Assembly: GCF_013927005.1 (NCBI RefSeq)
Contig: NZ_CP055930.1
Span: 1,302,001 to 1,366,000, forward strand
Origin: Enterobacter sp. RHBSTW-00175
GTDB lineage: Bacteria > Pseudomonadota > Gammaproteobacteria > Enterobacterales > Enterobacteriaceae
Direction of reading: 5' to 3'
Length of the DNA stretch: 64,000 nucleotides
In this document: piece after piece, positions 41,248 through 52,298 of the stretch
Layout: the number at the start of each line of letters is the position of its first letter
Numbering within the stretch: position 1 is the first letter of the stretch
The notes under the pieces: generated by a model
Told to the model about the DNA's origin: nothing
The model's input: only the letters and a program-made list of their open reading frames with translations
The model's database searches: none
Made by a program: the position numbers and the translations under genes

Positions 41248-42075
41248 ATGTTAGCAACTCAGGTCACTGATAACTCTTACAAAGGCTGGCAGGCATCGCT
41301 TGCTCTGCAATTTTGTCACACCCCTGAGAAAACCCTCCTGCACTCCGCTCACCATGTCGGGCCGCTCACCGTTCAGCGGCCATTTTATCCCGAAGGTGAA
41401 ACCTGCCATCTCTACCTGTTGCACCCGCCTGGCGGGATTGTCGGTGGTGATTCGCTGGATATCACCGTACGGCTGGACGCGAAAAGCCACGCACTGATCA
41501 CCATGCCCGGTGCCAGTAAGTTCTATCGCAGTAGCGGACCACAGGCCTGCCTGAACCAGCACTTTTACCTTGATGAAAATGCAACGCTGGAGTGGCTACC
41601 GCAGGACACCATTGTCTTCCCCGGCGCGAATGCCGCATTGCGTTCCGTCTTTCACCTGCGGGCATCCAGCACCTTGCTGGCCTGGGAGCTTTACTGTCTG
41701 GGCCGCCCGGTCATTAATGAAACCTTCAGCCACGGCACGCTTGAGAGCCGTCTTGAGGTATGGGTCGACGACGAGCCACGCCTGATTGAGCGCCAGCATC
41801 TCAGCAATGGCGACCTGACGCCCGTCGCCGGCCATCCGTGGATCGGCACCTTACTGTTTTATCCCGCCTGCGAAAATCACCTTGAAACGGTACGCGAGCG
41901 GCTCGGTCCGCTGGACAATTTTGCCGGTGCCACCCTCACCGACGACCTGCTGTCGGTACGCTTTCTTGCACATGACAACCTGATTTGCCAGCGGGTAATG
42001 CGCGATATCTGGCAGTCGCTTCGCCCGCTTTTAACCCCCAAAACCGCCTGTTCGCCGCGTATCTGGCAGACATAA
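41248..42075 (+). CDS. ureD: Urease accessory protein UreD
   Basis: A 275-residue UreD, recognised by [30 protein letters not shown], the [10 protein letters not shown] segment and [13 protein letters not shown]. It binds apo-urease and serves with UreF and UreG as the scaffold that lets nickel reach the active site. It is first in the operon ureD-A-B-C-E-J-F-G, which is the Klebsiella-type order with an added ureJ. Confidence 0.97.
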   Translation: MLATQVTDNSYKGWQASLALQFCHTPEKTLLHSAHHVGPLTVQRPFYPEGETCHLYLLHPPGGIVGGDSLDITVRLDAKSHALITMPGASKFYRSSGPQACLNQHFYLDENATLEWLPQDTIVFPGANAALRSVFHLRASSTLLAWELYCLGRPVINETFSHGTLESRLEVWVDDEPRLIERQHLSNGDLTPVAGHPWIGTLLFYPACENHLETVRERLGPLDNFAGATLTDDLLSVRFLAHDNLICQRVMRDIWQSLRPLLTPKTACSPRIWQT

Positions 42076-42085
42076 GAGAAACGTT

Positions 42086-42388
42086 ATGGAACTGACCCCC
42101 AGAGAAAAAGACAAGCTGTTGTTGTTCACCGCCGCGCTGGTTGCCGAACGCCGTCTTGCGCGCGGGGTAAAACTCAATTACCCGGAATCGGTCGCGCTGA
42201 TCAGCGCCTTTATTATGGAAGGCGCACGCGATGGCGAAACCGTGGCCTCGCTCATGGAATCAGGCCGCCATGTCCTGACGCGCGCGCAGGTAATGGAAGG
42301 TGTACCGGAGATGATCCCCGATATTCAGGTGGAAGCCACCTTCCCGGACGGATCAAAGCTTGTCACCGTTCACAACCCGATCGTGTAA
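42086..42388 (+). CDS. ureA: Urease subunit gamma
   Basis: A 100-residue protein starting [12 protein letters not shown] and ending VTVHNPIV, the typical enterobacterial UreA with GARDG and [19 protein letters not shown] motifs. It is the smallest structural subunit of the cytoplasmic (UreABC)3 urease. It follows ureD by 10 bp. Confidence 0.98.
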   Translation: MELTPREKDKLLLFTAALVAERRLARGVKLNYPESVALISAFIMEGARDGETVASLMESGRHVLTRAQVMEGVPEMIPDIQVEATFPDGSKLVTVHNPIV

Positions 42389-42398
42389 GGAGCCACTG

Positions 42399-42713
42399 AT
42401 GATCCCAGGCGAATATCAGGTTAAACCCGGCAATATCGCTCTTAACACCGGGCGTAAAACAGTGAGTGTGATCGTTGAAAACCACGGCGACAGGCCGATC
42501 CAGGTAGGTTCGCATTACCATTTTTATGAGGTAAACCCGGCGCTGAAATTCGATCGTGAGGCCACGAAAGGCTATCGGCTCAATATCCCGGCAGGCACTG
42601 CGGTGCGCTTTGAACCCGGCCAAAAGCGCGAGGTAACGCTGGTTCTGGTGGCGGGCGCACAGCGCATTTTCGGTTTTCGCGGCGATGTGATGGGAGAGGT
42701 GAAAAATGGCTGA
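42399..42713 (+). CDS. ureB: Urease subunit beta
   Basis: A 104-residue protein from the ATG at 42399 ([11 protein letters not shown]), preceded by AAGGAG. Contains the family's [13 protein letters not shown] (histidine-containing) and [10 protein letters not shown] segments. The stop overlaps the ureC start by 8 bp. Confidence 0.98.
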   Translation: MIPGEYQVKPGNIALNTGRKTVSVIVENHGDRPIQVGSHYHFYEVNPALKFDREATKGYRLNIPAGTAVRFEPGQKREVTLVLVAGAQRIFGFRGDVMGEVKNG

Positions 42714-44409
42714 CATTTCACGCAAGGCTTACGCCGACATGTTCGGCCCGACCACCGGAGATAAAGTGCGTCTGGCCGATACCGAACTGTGGATCGAAGT
42801 CGAAAACGATCTAACGGTGTACGGCGAAGAGGTTAAATTCGGCGGCGGAAAAGTGATCCGCGATGGCATGGGTCAGGGGCAAATGACCTCGCAGGCGTGT
42901 GTGGATCTGGTGCTGACCAATGCGCTGATTGTCGATCACTGGGGGATCGTGAAAGCCGATATCGGCGTCAAAAACGGCCGGATCTTTGCCGTGGGTAAAG
43001 CCGGAAACCCGGATATCCAGCCCGGTGTGACGATCCCGATTGGCGCCGCAACGGAAGTGATCGCCGCCGAAGGGAAGATCGTTACCGCCGGCGGGATCGA
43101 CACCCATATTCACTGGATCTGCCCGCAGCAGGCAGAAGAGGCGCTCGTCTCTGGCGTTACCACCATGATCGGTGGCGGAACGGGGCCAGCGGCAGGTACT
43201 AACGCCACCACCTGTACGCCAGGGCCGTGGTATATCGCCCGCATGTTGCAGGCCGCCGATACGCTTCCCGTCAACATCGGTTTACTGGGTAAGGGAAATG
43301 GCTCGAACCCTGACGCCCTGCGCGAACAAATCGCCGCCGGAGCCATCGGTCTGAAAATTCATGAAGACTGGGGCGCAACCCCTGCGGCCATTAACTGCTC
43401 GCTGACGGTTGCCGACGAGATGGATATTCAGGTGGCGTTGCACAGCGATACGCTTAACGAATCCGGGTTTGTTGAAGACACGCTGGCGGCAATTGGCGGG
43501 CGCACCATCCACACCTTCCACACCGAAGGCGCGGGCGGTGGACACGCGCCGGACATCATTACCGCCTGCGCGCACCCGAATATTTTGCCCTCCTCCACTA
43601 ACCCGACGCTGCCCTACACCGTCAACACCATCGACGAACATCTCGACATGCTGATGGTCTGCCACCATCTCGACCCCGATATCGCCGAGGACGTGGCGTT
43701 TGCTGAATCCCGCATTCGCCGGGAAACCATCGCCGCCGAAGATGTGCTGCACGATATCGGTGCCTTCTCGCTGACCTCGTCCGATTCTCAGGCCATGGGC
43801 CGCGTGGGTGAAGTGATTGTCCGCACCTGGCAGGTGGCTCACCGCATGAAGGTGCAACGCGGTGCGCTGGCGGAAGAACGCGGCGATAACGATAACTTTC
43901 GCGTCAAACGCTATATCGCCAAATACACCATTAACCCGGCGCTGACTCATGGCATCGCACATGAAGTCGGTTCAATTGAGGCGGGAAAACTGGCTGACCT
44001 GGTGGTCTGGTCACCGGCCTTCTTTGGCGTGAAACCGGCCACCATCGTCAAAGGTGGGATGATTGCCTGCGCGCCGATGGGCGACATCAACGCCTCGATC
44101 CCCACGCCACAGCCTGTGCACTATCGCCCGATGTTTGGCTCTCTGGGTGCCGCAAGACATGCTACCCGGCTGACGTTTATCTCCCAGGCCGCCGCATCCG
44201 CCAACCTTGCCGGGCAACTCAACCTGCAAAGCGCCACCGCCGTGGTGAAAGGCTGCCGCAGCGTGAAAAAGGCCGACATGATCCACAACGGCCTGCAACC
44301 GAATATCACCGTTGATGCGCAGACGTATGAAGTGCGTGTTGACGGGGAACTGATTACCAGCGAACCGGCTGACGTTTTGCCGATGGCACAACGCTATTTC
44401 CTGTTTTGA
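42706..44409 (+). CDS. ureC: Urease subunit alpha (catalytic)
   Basis: A 567-residue nickel enzyme with all catalytic elements. The metal ligands are in HIHWICPQQ, Lys217 in GLKIHEDWG is the carbamylated bridge, and the His of [10 protein letters not shown] and [15 protein letters not shown] follow. The flap and general-acid region is [22 protein letters not shown], and Asp is present in [10 protein letters not shown]. It hydrolyses urea to ammonia and carbamate. No residue of the active site appears changed, so the enzyme should work if nickel is inserted. Confidence 0.99.
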   Translation: MADISRKAYADMFGPTTGDKVRLADTELWIEVENDLTVYGEEVKFGGGKVIRDGMGQGQMTSQACVDLVLTNALIVDHWGIVKADIGVKNGRIFAVGKAGNPDIQPGVTIPIGAATEVIAAEGKIVTAGGIDTHIHWICPQQAEEALVSGVTTMIGGGTGPAAGTNATTCTPGPWYIARMLQAADTLPVNIGLLGKGNGSNPDALREQIAAGAIGLKIHEDWGATPAAINCSLTVADEMDIQVALHSDTLNESGFVEDTLAAIGGRTIHTFHTEGAGGGHAPDIITACAHPNILPSSTNPTLPYTVNTIDEHLDMLMVCHHLDPDIAEDVAFAESRIRRETIAAEDVLHDIGAFSLTSSDSQAMGRVGEVIVRTWQVAHRMKVQRGALAEERGDNDNFRVKRYIAKYTINPALTHGIAHEVGSIEAGKLADLVVWSPAFFGVKPATIVKGGMIACAPMGDINASIPTPQPVHYRPMFGSLGAARHATRLTFISQAAASANLAGQLNLQSATAVVKGCRSVKKADMIHNGLQPNITVDAQTYEVRVDGELITSEPADVLPMAQRYFLF

Positions 44410-44418
44410 GGAGCGACA

Positions 44419-44883
44419 ATGATCTACTTAACTCAACGCCTTGACCACGCGCACCGCGTCACCGCCAGCGTTACGCTGCCGATTGATGTGCGGGTGAAAA
44501 GCCGCGCCCGTGTTGCGCTGAACGACGGTCGTGAAGCCGGGCTGATGCTTCCCCGAGGTTTACTGCTGCGCGGCGGTGACCTGCTGGCCAGTGAAGACGG
44601 CAGCGAAGTGATCGAGGTGATTGCCGCACCGGAATCCGTGTCGGTCGTGCGCTGTGCCGATCCGTTCCTGCTGGCTCGCGCCTGTTATCACCTGGGCAAC
44701 CGCCATGTTCCGCTGCAAATCATGCCAGGCGAACTGCGCTATCACCACGATCATGTCCTCGACGATATGTTGCGCCAGTTCGGACTGGAGGTGACCTATG
44801 CCAGCCTGCCCTTTGAACCGGAAGCAGGTGCCTACACCAGCGATGCCCACAGCCATAGCCACTCGCACGCTCACTCACATTAA
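44419..44883 (+). CDS. ureE: Urease accessory nickel chaperone UreE
   Basis: A 154-residue UreE with an N-terminal peptide-binding domain and a C-terminal metal domain (CYHLGNRHVPLQI with the interface His, then LRYHHDHVLDDML). It ends in a histidine-rich tail (about nine His in the last 20 residues, alternating with Ser/Ala) that binds extra nickel. It hands Ni(II) to UreG during urease maturation. Confidence 0.97.
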   Translation: MIYLTQRLDHAHRVTASVTLPIDVRVKSRARVALNDGREAGLMLPRGLLLRGGDLLASEDGSEVIEVIAAPESVSVVRCADPFLLARACYHLGNRHVPLQIMPGELRYHHDHVLDDMLRQFGLEVTYASLPFEPEAGAYTSDAHSHSHSHAHSH

Positions 44884-44892
44884 GGATTAATC

Positions 44893-45432
44893 ATGCGTAA
44901 GTATTTACCTCTGTTACTGCTGGCTTTCTCCCTTCCGGCGCTGGCTCATCCGGGCCACGGTGCCGACAGTTTTCAGGCAGGTTTTTTCCATCCGCTGACC
45001 GGGCTTGATCATCTGCTGATGCTAACAGGCGCGGGCGTACTGTCGGCACTGAGCGGCCGCAAGCTGCTACTGCCCTTTGCCACTCTCGGGATGATGCTGA
45101 CCGGCGCAATTGCGGGCAGCCTGCTCGGCGGCTTTAGCGGGATGGAGATGCTGATTATCGCCTCACTGGCGGTATGTGGCGTGATGATGTTTAAAACTGA
45201 AAATCGTCTGCTGCTGGCGGTGCCTGCGCTGGCAATGTTCCACGGCTGGGCGCACGGCGTGGAGATGGCTGGCCATAACTTCTGGCTCTTCACCAGCGGG
45301 TTTATGTTCGCCAGCGCCACGGTGCTGTGTGCCAGTTTTGCGGCGGGATTACTGCTGCGCCGCCACGACGGTCTGCGTAAAACCTTCGGCGGCGGGCTGA
45401 TTGTCTCTGCCCTGTTGGCGCTGATGAGCTAA
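44893..45432 (+). CDS. ureJ: HupE/UreJ-family nickel permease
   Basis: A 179-residue membrane protein with signal peptide (cut before His-Pro-Gly-His-Gly) and about six hydrophobic segments. The metal-binding HPGHG and GLDHLLML motifs and the HGWAHGVEM motif are all present. It likely brings nickel into the cell for urease. Its stop overlaps the ureF start by one base. Confidence 0.95.
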   Translation: MRKYLPLLLLAFSLPALAHPGHGADSFQAGFFHPLTGLDHLLMLTGAGVLSALSGRKLLLPFATLGMMLTGAIAGSLLGGFSGMEMLIIASLAVCGVMMFKTENRLLLAVPALAMFHGWAHGVEMAGHNFWLFTSGFMFASATVLCASFAAGLLLRRHDGLRKTFGGGLIVSALLALMS

Positions 45433-46106
45433 TGGAACACTCCCGCCAGTGGCTGCGACTGATGCAGCTTTCCAGCAGCAGCCTGCCTGTCGGGTCATTT
45501 ACCTGGTCGCAGGGGCTGGAATGGGCCGTTGAGGCCGGATGGGTAACCAGTGCCGATGCATTCAAAGACTGGCAAATTCAGCAGATGGAACAGAGCCTTT
45601 TCTGCGTCGACCTGCCGCTGTTTATCCGTCTGTATCAGGCCTGCGAGCAGCAGGAACTGGCCGCAGCCAAACGCTGGACAGCTTACCTGCTCGCCTGCAG
45701 GGAAACGCGCGAGCTGCGCGAAGAAGAGCGCAATCGCGGCGCAGCCTTTACGCGGTTGATTAAAAGCTGGGAGCCGGACTGCCCGGCAGACTGGCTGGCA
45801 TTAATTGCGCAAAGCCAGCTCTGTGGCATGGCGTGGCTGGGTATGCGCTGGGGAATTGGTGCCCGCGAGCTGGCCCTGAGTCTGGGCTATAGCTGGATTG
45901 AGAGCGCCGTGATGGCGGGCGTTAAGCTCGTCCCGTTCGGACAGCAGGCTGCGCAACAGCTGATTATCGGGCTGAGCGACCATTTTGCGAAAGGGCTGGA
46001 TGCAGCATTTTTACGGGGTGATGAGGCGCTGGGTGCGGCAACGCCACTTTCCGCCATCGCCTCTGCGCGACACGAAACACAATATTCACGGTTATTCCGT
46101 TCCTGA
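45432..46106 (+). CDS. ureF: Urease accessory protein UreF
   Basis: A 224-residue all-helical protein starting [13 protein letters not shown] with the family's [17 protein letters not shown] region and the conserved C-terminal [10 protein letters not shown] tail. It forms the UreD-UreF-UreG complex and helps GTP-dependent metallocentre assembly. It is coupled to ureJ (1-bp overlap) and 9 bp before ureG. Confidence 0.97.
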   Translation: MEHSRQWLRLMQLSSSSLPVGSFTWSQGLEWAVEAGWVTSADAFKDWQIQQMEQSLFCVDLPLFIRLYQACEQQELAAAKRWTAYLLACRETRELREEERNRGAAFTRLIKSWEPDCPADWLALIAQSQLCGMAWLGMRWGIGARELALSLGYSWIESAVMAGVKLVPFGQQAAQQLIIGLSDHFAKGLDAAFLRGDEALGAATPLSAIASARHETQYSRLFRS

Positions 46107-46115
46107 GGATGCAAC

Positions 46116-46733
46116 ATGGCTGATTACAAACACCCTCTGCGCGTTGGCGTGGGCGGCCCGGTGGGGTCGGGCAAAACCGCACTGCTGGAAGCGCTCTGCA
46201 AGGCAATGCGCGACACGTATCATCTGGCGGTGGTCACTAACGATATCTACACCAAAGAGGATCAGCGTATCCTGACCGAAGCGGGCGCGCTGGAGCCAGA
46301 GCGCATCGTGGGTGTGGAAACCGGCGGGTGTCCGCATACTGCCATTCGTGAAGATGCGTCGATGAATCTCGCGGCCGTAGAAGCATTAAGTGAGAAATTC
46401 GGCAATCTGGATCTGATCTTCGTCGAAAGCGGGGGCGACAACCTGAGCGCCACCTTTAGCCCGGAGTTGGCGGATCTGACCATCTATGTGATCGACGTTG
46501 CTGAAGGCGAGAAGATCCCGCGTAAGGGCGGGCCAGGGATCACTAAATCAGATTTCCTGGTGATCAATAAAACCGATCTCGCGCCGTACGTTGGCGCCTC
46601 GCTGGAGGTGATGGAGCGTGACACCAACCGGATGCGTGGCGAGCGTCCGTGGACCTTTACCAATCTGAAGGCGGGTGACGGTTTAGCAACGATTATTGCG
46701 TTTCTGGAAGAGAAAGGAATGTTGCGGGTGTAG
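46116..46733 (+). CDS. ureG: Urease accessory GTPase UreG
   Basis: A 205-residue SIMIBI GTPase. P-loop [13 protein letters not shown] (about residues 12–24), the metal-binding Cys-Pro-His in [14 protein letters not shown], Walker B region and base-recognition motif Asn-Lys-Thr-Asp in [13 protein letters not shown] are all intact. It uses GTP to drive nickel insertion. It is the last gene of the operon; a REP repeat follows. Confidence 0.98.
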   Translation: MADYKHPLRVGVGGPVGSGKTALLEALCKAMRDTYHLAVVTNDIYTKEDQRILTEAGALEPERIVGVETGGCPHTAIREDASMNLAAVEALSEKFGNLDLIFVESGGDNLSATFSPELADLTIYVIDVAEGEKIPRKGGPGITKSDFLVINKTDLAPYVGASLEVMERDTNRMRGERPWTFTNLKAGDGLATIIAFLEEKGMLRV

Positions 46734-46742
46734 TGCAGTTTA

Positions 46743-46812
46743 TTGCCCGGTGGCGCTGCGCTTACCGGGCCTACAAAACCGTAGGCCGGGCAAACGAAAT
46801 GCCGCCCGGCAA
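46743..46812. repeat. REP/BIME palindromic pair
   Basis: TGCCCGGTGGCGCTGCGCTTACCGGGCCTAC and GTAGGCCGGGCAAACGAAATGCCGCCCGGCA are in inverted array between the convergent ureG and tsaD genes, a typical BIME. Confidence 0.8.
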
Positions 46813-46818
46813 AAAAAC

Positions 46819-47832
46819 TTACGCCTCTGGCAATTCTGCCAGCGGCCAGCGCGGACGTACGGACACGCTCAGGTCAGACGTTGCGCCCGCATTCAGACGC
46901 ACCATCCCGGCGTAAGCAATCATCGCGCCGTTGTCAGTACAAAACTCCGGACGCGCGTAGAACACTTCACCGCGACGTTTTTGCATCATCTCTGCAAGCT
47001 TCGCGCGCAGGGTACGGTTAGCGCTCACGCCACCCGCCATCACCAGACGCTTAAAGCCGGTCTGATCCAGTGCACGTTTGCATTTGATCATCAGTGTATC
47101 TACCACTGCATCTTCAAACGCGCGGGCGATATCAGCGCGAGTCTGCTCGTCGTTTTCGTTATTGCGAATGGTATTGGCCGCGAAGGTTTTCAGGCCAGAG
47201 AAGCTGAAATCCAGCCCCGGGCGATCGGTCATCGGACGCGGGAAGACAAAACGCCCTTCGGTGCCCTGCGATGCCATTTTCGATAGCATCGGGCCGCCCG
47301 GGTAATCCAGTCCAAGCAGTTTGGCGGTTTTATCGAACGCTTCACCGGCCGCGTCGTCGATAGACTCGCCCAGCAGTTCGTATTTGCCAATTCCCGTCAC
47401 GCTAATCAGCTGGGTATGGCCACCAGAAACCAGCAGTGCCACAAACGGGAATTCAGGTGGGTTATCTTCCAGCATTGGCGCCAGCAAATGCCCTTCCATA
47501 TGGTGCACCGGAATCGCCGGAACATCCCACGCGAACGCCAGAGAACGCCCGACCGTGGCCCCAACCAGCAGCGCGCCGACCAGACCCGGGCCTGCTGTAT
47601 AGGCAACTGCATCGATCTCTTTTGCGCTCAATCCGGCTTCTTTCAACGCCGCCTGAATCAAAGGAACCGTTTTACGTACGTGGTCACGAGAGGCCAGTTC
47701 AGGCACGACACCACCGTAGTCAGCATGGAGTTTCACCTGACTATACAGTTGGTTGGCAAGCAGCCCTTTTTCGTCGTCGTAAATCGCGATGCCGGTTTCA
47801 TCGCAGGATGTTTCTATACCCAGTACACGCAT
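46819..47832 (-). CDS. tsaD: tRNA N6-threonylcarbamoyladenosine synthase TsaD
   Basis: A 337-residue protein of the Kae1/TsaD family, as E. coli YgjD. It starts [14 protein letters not shown], has the metal-binding [11 protein letters not shown] (His-x3-His), VSGGHTQL and, near the C-terminus, [12 protein letters not shown] and [14 protein letters not shown]. It transfers threonylcarbamoyl to A37 of ANN-decoding tRNAs. It is divergent from rpsU, the conserved arrangement. Confidence 0.98.
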   Translation of the reverse strand: MRVLGIETSCDETGIAIYDDEKGLLANQLYSQVKLHADYGGVVPELASRDHVRKTVPLIQAALKEAGLSAKEIDAVAYTAGPGLVGALLVGATVGRSLAFAWDVPAIPVHHMEGHLLAPMLEDNPPEFPFVALLVSGGHTQLISVTGIGKYELLGESIDDAAGEAFDKTAKLLGLDYPGGPMLSKMASQGTEGRFVFPRPMTDRPGLDFSFSGLKTFAANTIRNNENDEQTRADIARAFEDAVVDTLMIKCKRALDQTGFKRLVMAGGVSANRTLRAKLAEMMQKRRGEVFYARPEFCTDNGAMIAYAGMVRLNAGATSDLSVSVRPRWPLAELPEA

Positions 47833-48029
47833 GACTTGTTTTACCTCATTTCAATACCGCGCAGTGTAGAGCCTGGGCGGGTTGATGTAAAACTTTGTTC
47901 GCCCCAGGAAGAAGGCTCGTGTATACTCCTCACCCTTATTAAAGTCCCTTTCAAAATCGCATTGGTGCTTTACAAAGCAGCAGCATTTGCAGTAAAATTC
48001 CGCACCATTTTGAAATAAGCTGGCGTTGA

Positions 48030-48284
<255 letters not shown>

Positions 48285-48331
48285 TCTGTTGAGGGCTGCG
48301 GTCCTCAATTGACAGACAGAGTAATAGTCGT

Positions 48332-48369
48332 AAGGCCGTGCTTCCGGAAGGAATGCGCGGCTTGTTTTC
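48332..48369 (+). terminator. Terminator T1 between rpsU and dnaG
   Basis: GGCCGTGCTTCC and GGAATGCGCGGCTT form a stem followed by a T-rich run (TTGTTTTCG), the known position of the partial terminator that keeps dnaG expression below rpsU in E. coli. A weaker TTGAGG/CCTCAA hairpin precedes it at 48289–48308. Confidence 0.8.
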
Positions 48370-48399
48370 GTTTATAAGTCGCTTAAATTTTTGGGGCAT

Positions 48400-50142
48400 A
48401 TGGCCGGAAGAATCCCACGCGTTTTCATCAATGATCTGCTTGCCAGAACCGACATCGTCGATCTCATCGACGCGCGGGTAAAGCTCAAAAAGCAGGGCAA
48501 GAACTACCATGCGTGCTGTCCGTTCCATAACGAAAAAACCCCCTCTTTCACCGTAAACGGTGAAAAACAGTTTTACCACTGCTTCGGCTGTGGCGCTCAC
48601 GGTAATGCCGTCGATTTTTTAATGAATTACGACAAGCTCGAGTTCGTTGAAACCGTCGAAGAGCTGGCGGCGATGCACAACCTTGAAGTGCCGTATGAAG
48701 CCGGAACTGGCCTGAGTCAGATAGAACGCCATCAAAGGCAAAATCTCTATCAGTTAATGGAGGGGTTAAATGATTTTTATCAGAAATCCTTCACCCAACC
48801 CAATGCCGAGCCTGCACGTCAGTATCTGGAGCAACGCGGTCTAAGCGCCGAGATTGTTCAGCAGTTCGCTATTGGTTTTGCTCCGCCAGGCTGGGACAAC
48901 GCGTTAAAACGTTTCGGTGGTAATGTCGACAACAGGAAGCTGCTGCTCGATGCCGGAATGCTGGTCAACAACGACCAGGGAAGAACTTACGACCGTTTCC
49001 GCAATCGCGTGATGTTCCCGATTCGCGACAAACGGGGCCGGGTTATTGGATTCGGTGGCCGCGTACTGGGTAACGATACGCCGAAATACCTTAACTCCCC
49101 GGAAACCGATATTTTCCATAAGGGTCGCCAGCTGTATGGCCTTTATGAAGCGCAGCAGCATCAAGCTGAGCCACAACGACTGTTGGTTGTCGAAGGATAT
49201 ATGGATGTTGTCGCCCTGGCGCAATACGGTATTCATTATGCCGTTGCTTCGCTAGGAACATCGACCACAGCCGATCATATGCACATGTTATTCCGGGCAA
49301 CGAATAACGTTATTTGTTGTTACGACGGCGACCGTGCAGGACGAGATGCCGCATGGCGTGCGCTTGAAACGGCAATGCCTTACATGACGGACGGTCGTCA
49401 GCTACGCTTTATGTTTCTGCCCGACGGTGAAGACCCGGATACGCTGGTGCGTAAAGAAGGCAAAGAGGCGTTTGAAGCACGGATGGAGCAGGCTCAGCCG
49501 CTCTCCATGTTTCTGTTTAATAGTCTGTTGCCGCAGGTCGATTTGAGCTCACCAGATGGCAGTACGCAGCTGGCAGCGCTGGCGCTGCCGCTTATCAGTC
49601 AGGTCCCTGGCGATGCGCACCGTATTCAGCTGCGCCAGACGCTGGGTCTGAAGTTGGGCATTTTTGATGACGGCCAACTTGATCGTTTAATGCCAAAACA
49701 GGCAGAAAGTGGTGTCGTACGTCCCACTCAGCAGATAAAACAAACTCCTATGCGTATACTTATAGGACTGCTGGTGCAAAACCCGAATCTGGCACCGCTG
49801 GTGCCACCCTTGCATGGGCTGGTGCAGAGCAAGCTACCTGGACTCAGCCTGTTCAACGAGCTGGTGAGTCTTTGTGTAGCCCAGCCAGGCCTGAATACGG
49901 GTCAGCTTTTAGAGAACTACCGCGGGACAAGTGAATACTCAACACTTGAAAAACTCTCAGCCTGGAACGATATAAAGGATGAGAATGTTGAAAAAATGTT
50001 CACCGACACGCTAAACCGAATTTTTGATTCAATGCTTGAACAGCGACAGGAAGAGTTGATAGCTCGCGATCGCACTCACGGTTTAAGCAGTGAAGAACGC
50101 AGGGAGTTCTGGGAAATCAGACAAGCCCTGGAAAAAAAATGA
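48400..50142 (+). CDS. dnaG: DNA primase
   Basis: A 580-residue primase using the ATG at 48400 (MAGRIPRVFIND), as in E. coli; the frame is open a few codons earlier. The CHC2 zinc domain (CCPFHNEKT…HCFGCGAHG, about residues 40–65), the RNA polymerase core with RNRVMFPIRDKRGRVIGFGGR, the TOPRIM motif VVEGYMDVVAL and the Asp-rich CCYDGDRAGRDA follow, then the DnaB-binding C-terminal domain. The C-terminal third differs most from E. coli, as usual for this protein. It makes primers for replication. Confidence 0.98.
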   Translation: MAGRIPRVFINDLLARTDIVDLIDARVKLKKQGKNYHACCPFHNEKTPSFTVNGEKQFYHCFGCGAHGNAVDFLMNYDKLEFVETVEELAAMHNLEVPYEAGTGLSQIERHQRQNLYQLMEGLNDFYQKSFTQPNAEPARQYLEQRGLSAEIVQQFAIGFAPPGWDNALKRFGGNVDNRKLLLDAGMLVNNDQGRTYDRFRNRVMFPIRDKRGRVIGFGGRVLGNDTPKYLNSPETDIFHKGRQLYGLYEAQQHQAEPQRLLVVEGYMDVVALAQYGIHYAVASLGTSTTADHMHMLFRATNNVICCYDGDRAGRDAAWRALETAMPYMTDGRQLRFMFLPDGEDPDTLVRKEGKEAFEARMEQAQPLSMFLFNSLLPQVDLSSPDGSTQLAALALPLISQVPGDAHRIQLRQTLGLKLGIFDDGQLDRLMPKQAESGVVRPTQQIKQTPMRILIGLLVQNPNLAPLVPPLHGLVQSKLPGLSLFNELVSLCVAQPGLNTGQLLENYRGTSEYSTLEKLSAWNDIKDENVEKMFTDTLNRIFDSMLEQRQEELIARDRTHGLSSEERREFWEIRQALEKK

Positions 50143-50292
50143 ATTTAACGGCTTAAGTGCCGAATATCGATCGGGGAGCCCCCGGCAGCCGCACTGAGAG
50201 GCAGCGGCACAAATATAAGTACGCCCTCGCTTTAAAGGTTGGCAGCACCATCGCCAACACCAATCAAACGAATTAAGTGTGGATACCGTCTT

Positions 50293-52137
50293 ATGGAGCA
50301 AAACCCGCAGTCACAGCTGAAACTTCTTGTCCAACGTGGTAAGGAGCAAGGCTATCTGACCTATGCCGAGGTCAATGACCATCTGCCGGAAGATATCGTC
50401 GATTCAGATCAGATCGAAGACATCATCCAAATGATCAATGACATGGGCATTCAGGTGATGGAAGAAGCACCGGATGCCGATGATCTGTTGCTGGCTGAAA
50501 ACTCCAACAACACTGACGAAGATGCGGAAGAAGCTGCTGCACAGGTACTGTCCAGCGTGGAATCTGAAATCGGGCGCACCACTGACCCGGTCCGCATGTA
50601 CATGCGCGAAATGGGCACCGTTGAACTGCTGACCCGCGAAGGCGAAATCGACATCGCTAAGCGCATCGAAGACGGGATCAACCAGGTTCAGTGTTCCGTT
50701 GCCGAATACCCGGAAGCGATCACGTATCTGCTGGAACAGTATGACCGCGTTGAAGCTGAAGAAGCGCGCCTGTCTGATCTGATCACCGGTTTTGTTGACC
50801 CGAACGCTGAAGAAGATCTGGCGCCAACCGCTACACACGTCGGTTCTGAACTGTCTCAGGAAGAGATGGATGACGACGAAGACGAAGATGAAGAGGAAGA
50901 CGACGACAGCAGCGATGACGACAACAGCATCGACCCTGAGCTGGCTCGTGAGAAGTTCGGTGAACTGCGTACCCAGTACGAACTGACCCGTGACACCATC
51001 AAAGCAAAAGGCCGTAGCCACGCCGCTGCTCAGGAAGAGATCCTGAAACTGTCTGAAGTATTCAAACAGTTCCGTCTGGTGCCAAAACAGTTCGACTACC
51101 TGGTAAACAGTATGCGCGTCATGATGGACCGCGTGCGTACCCAGGAACGTATCATCATGAAACTGTGTGTTGAACAGTGCAAGATGCCGAAGAAGAACTT
51201 CATCACGCTCTTCACCGGCAACGAAACCAGCGAAACCTGGTTCAACGCCGCTATCGCGATGAACAAGCCGTGGTCTGAAAAACTGCATGACGTGAAAGAA
51301 GACGTGCATCGCGGGCTTCAGAAACTGCAGCAAATTGAAGAAGAAACCGGCCTGACCATCGAGCAGGTGAAAGATATCAACCGTCGTATGTCTATCGGTG
51401 AAGCGAAAGCCCGCCGTGCGAAAAAAGAGATGGTTGAAGCAAACTTACGTCTGGTTATCTCTATCGCTAAGAAATACACCAACCGTGGTCTGCAATTCCT
51501 GGATCTTATTCAGGAAGGCAACATCGGTCTGATGAAAGCGGTAGATAAATTTGAATACCGTCGTGGTTACAAGTTCTCCACCTACGCAACCTGGTGGATC
51601 CGTCAGGCTATCACCCGCTCTATCGCGGATCAGGCGCGCACCATCCGTATTCCGGTGCATATGATTGAGACGATTAACAAACTCAACCGTATCTCCCGCC
51701 AGATGCTGCAAGAGATGGGCCGCGAGCCATCGCCAGAAGAGCTGGCTGAACGTATGCTGATGCCGGAAGACAAGATCCGTAAAGTGCTGAAGATTGCCAA
51801 AGAGCCTATCTCCATGGAAACACCGATCGGCGACGATGAAGATTCGCATCTGGGTGATTTCATCGAGGATACCACCCTCGAGCTGCCACTGGACTCTGCG
51901 ACCACCGAGAGCCTGCGTGCCGCAACGCACGATGTTCTGGCTGGCCTGACCGCCCGTGAAGCAAAAGTTCTGCGTATGCGTTTCGGTATCGACATGAACA
52001 CCGACCACACGCTGGAAGAAGTGGGTAAACAGTTCGACGTTACCCGTGAACGTATCCGTCAGATCGAAGCGAAGGCGCTGCGTAAACTGCGCCATCCGAG
52101 CCGCTCTGAAGTGCTGCGTAGCTTCCTGGACGACTAA
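50293..52137 (+). CDS. rpoD: RNA polymerase sigma-70 factor
   Basis: A 614-residue primary sigma factor, one residue longer than E. coli RpoD. The start at 50293 ([12 protein letters not shown]) fits the family. It has region 1.1, region 1.2 ([11 protein letters not shown]), the acidic non-conserved stretch (about residues 190–213), regions 2 ([28 protein letters not shown]), 3 and 4 with the final helix-turn-helix [20 protein letters not shown]. It directs transcription of housekeeping genes and closes the macromolecular synthesis operon. Confidence 0.99.
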   Translation: MEQNPQSQLKLLVQRGKEQGYLTYAEVNDHLPEDIVDSDQIEDIIQMINDMGIQVMEEAPDADDLLLAENSNNTDEDAEEAAAQVLSSVESEIGRTTDPVRMYMREMGTVELLTREGEIDIAKRIEDGINQVQCSVAEYPEAITYLLEQYDRVEAEEARLSDLITGFVDPNAEEDLAPTATHVGSELSQEEMDDDEDEDEEEDDDSSDDDNSIDPELAREKFGELRTQYELTRDTIKAKGRSHAAAQEEILKLSEVFKQFRLVPKQFDYLVNSMRVMMDRVRTQERIIMKLCVEQCKMPKKNFITLFTGNETSETWFNAAIAMNKPWSEKLHDVKEDVHRGLQKLQQIEEETGLTIEQVKDINRRMSIGEAKARRAKKEMVEANLRLVISIAKKYTNRGLQFLDLIQEGNIGLMKAVDKFEYRRGYKFSTYATWWIRQAITRSIADQARTIRIPVHMIETINKLNRISRQMLQEMGREPSPEELAERMLMPEDKIRKVLKIAKEPISMETPIGDDEDSHLGDFIEDTTLELPLDSATTESLRAATHDVLAGLTAREAKVLRMRFGIDMNTDHTLEEVGKQFDVTRERIRQIEAKALRKLRHPSRSEVLRSFLDD

Positions 52138-52150
52138 TCGGTCCTCGATG

Positions 52151-52180
52151 AAAAAGCTCCCTCCGGGGAGCTTTTTTTTT
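52151..52180 (+). terminator. Terminator after rpoD
   Basis: AAAAAGCTCCC, CTCC loop region, GGGGAGCT and a run of nine T directly after the rpoD stop: a strong intrinsic terminator. Confidence 0.93.
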
Positions 52181-52242
52181 GGGGTTTTCCGCTCAGAGTA
52201 CAAAAATTGGTAGGGGCCAAAATCACAGATGAAATTGTAAAT

Positions 52243-52261
52243 GATATTTATTTTCATTATC
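52243..52261 (+). promoter_or_regulatory. Fur box upstream of propeller/receptor operon
   Basis: GATATTTATTTTCATTATC matches the Fur consensus at 15 of 19 positions, including an exact right half. It lies 37 bp before the ATG of the propeller gene, so this operon is probably iron-repressed. Confidence 0.7.
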
Positions 52262-52298
52262 ATTTTTCTTTTCGTAAACTACTGTAAAGAAAAATTAC

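Noticed and set aside
50404..51333. Long antisense open frame (309 codons) opposite rpoD
   Set aside because: It is opposite a highly conserved gene, has no ribosome site or family features, and long antisense frames are common against GC-rich coding sequence.
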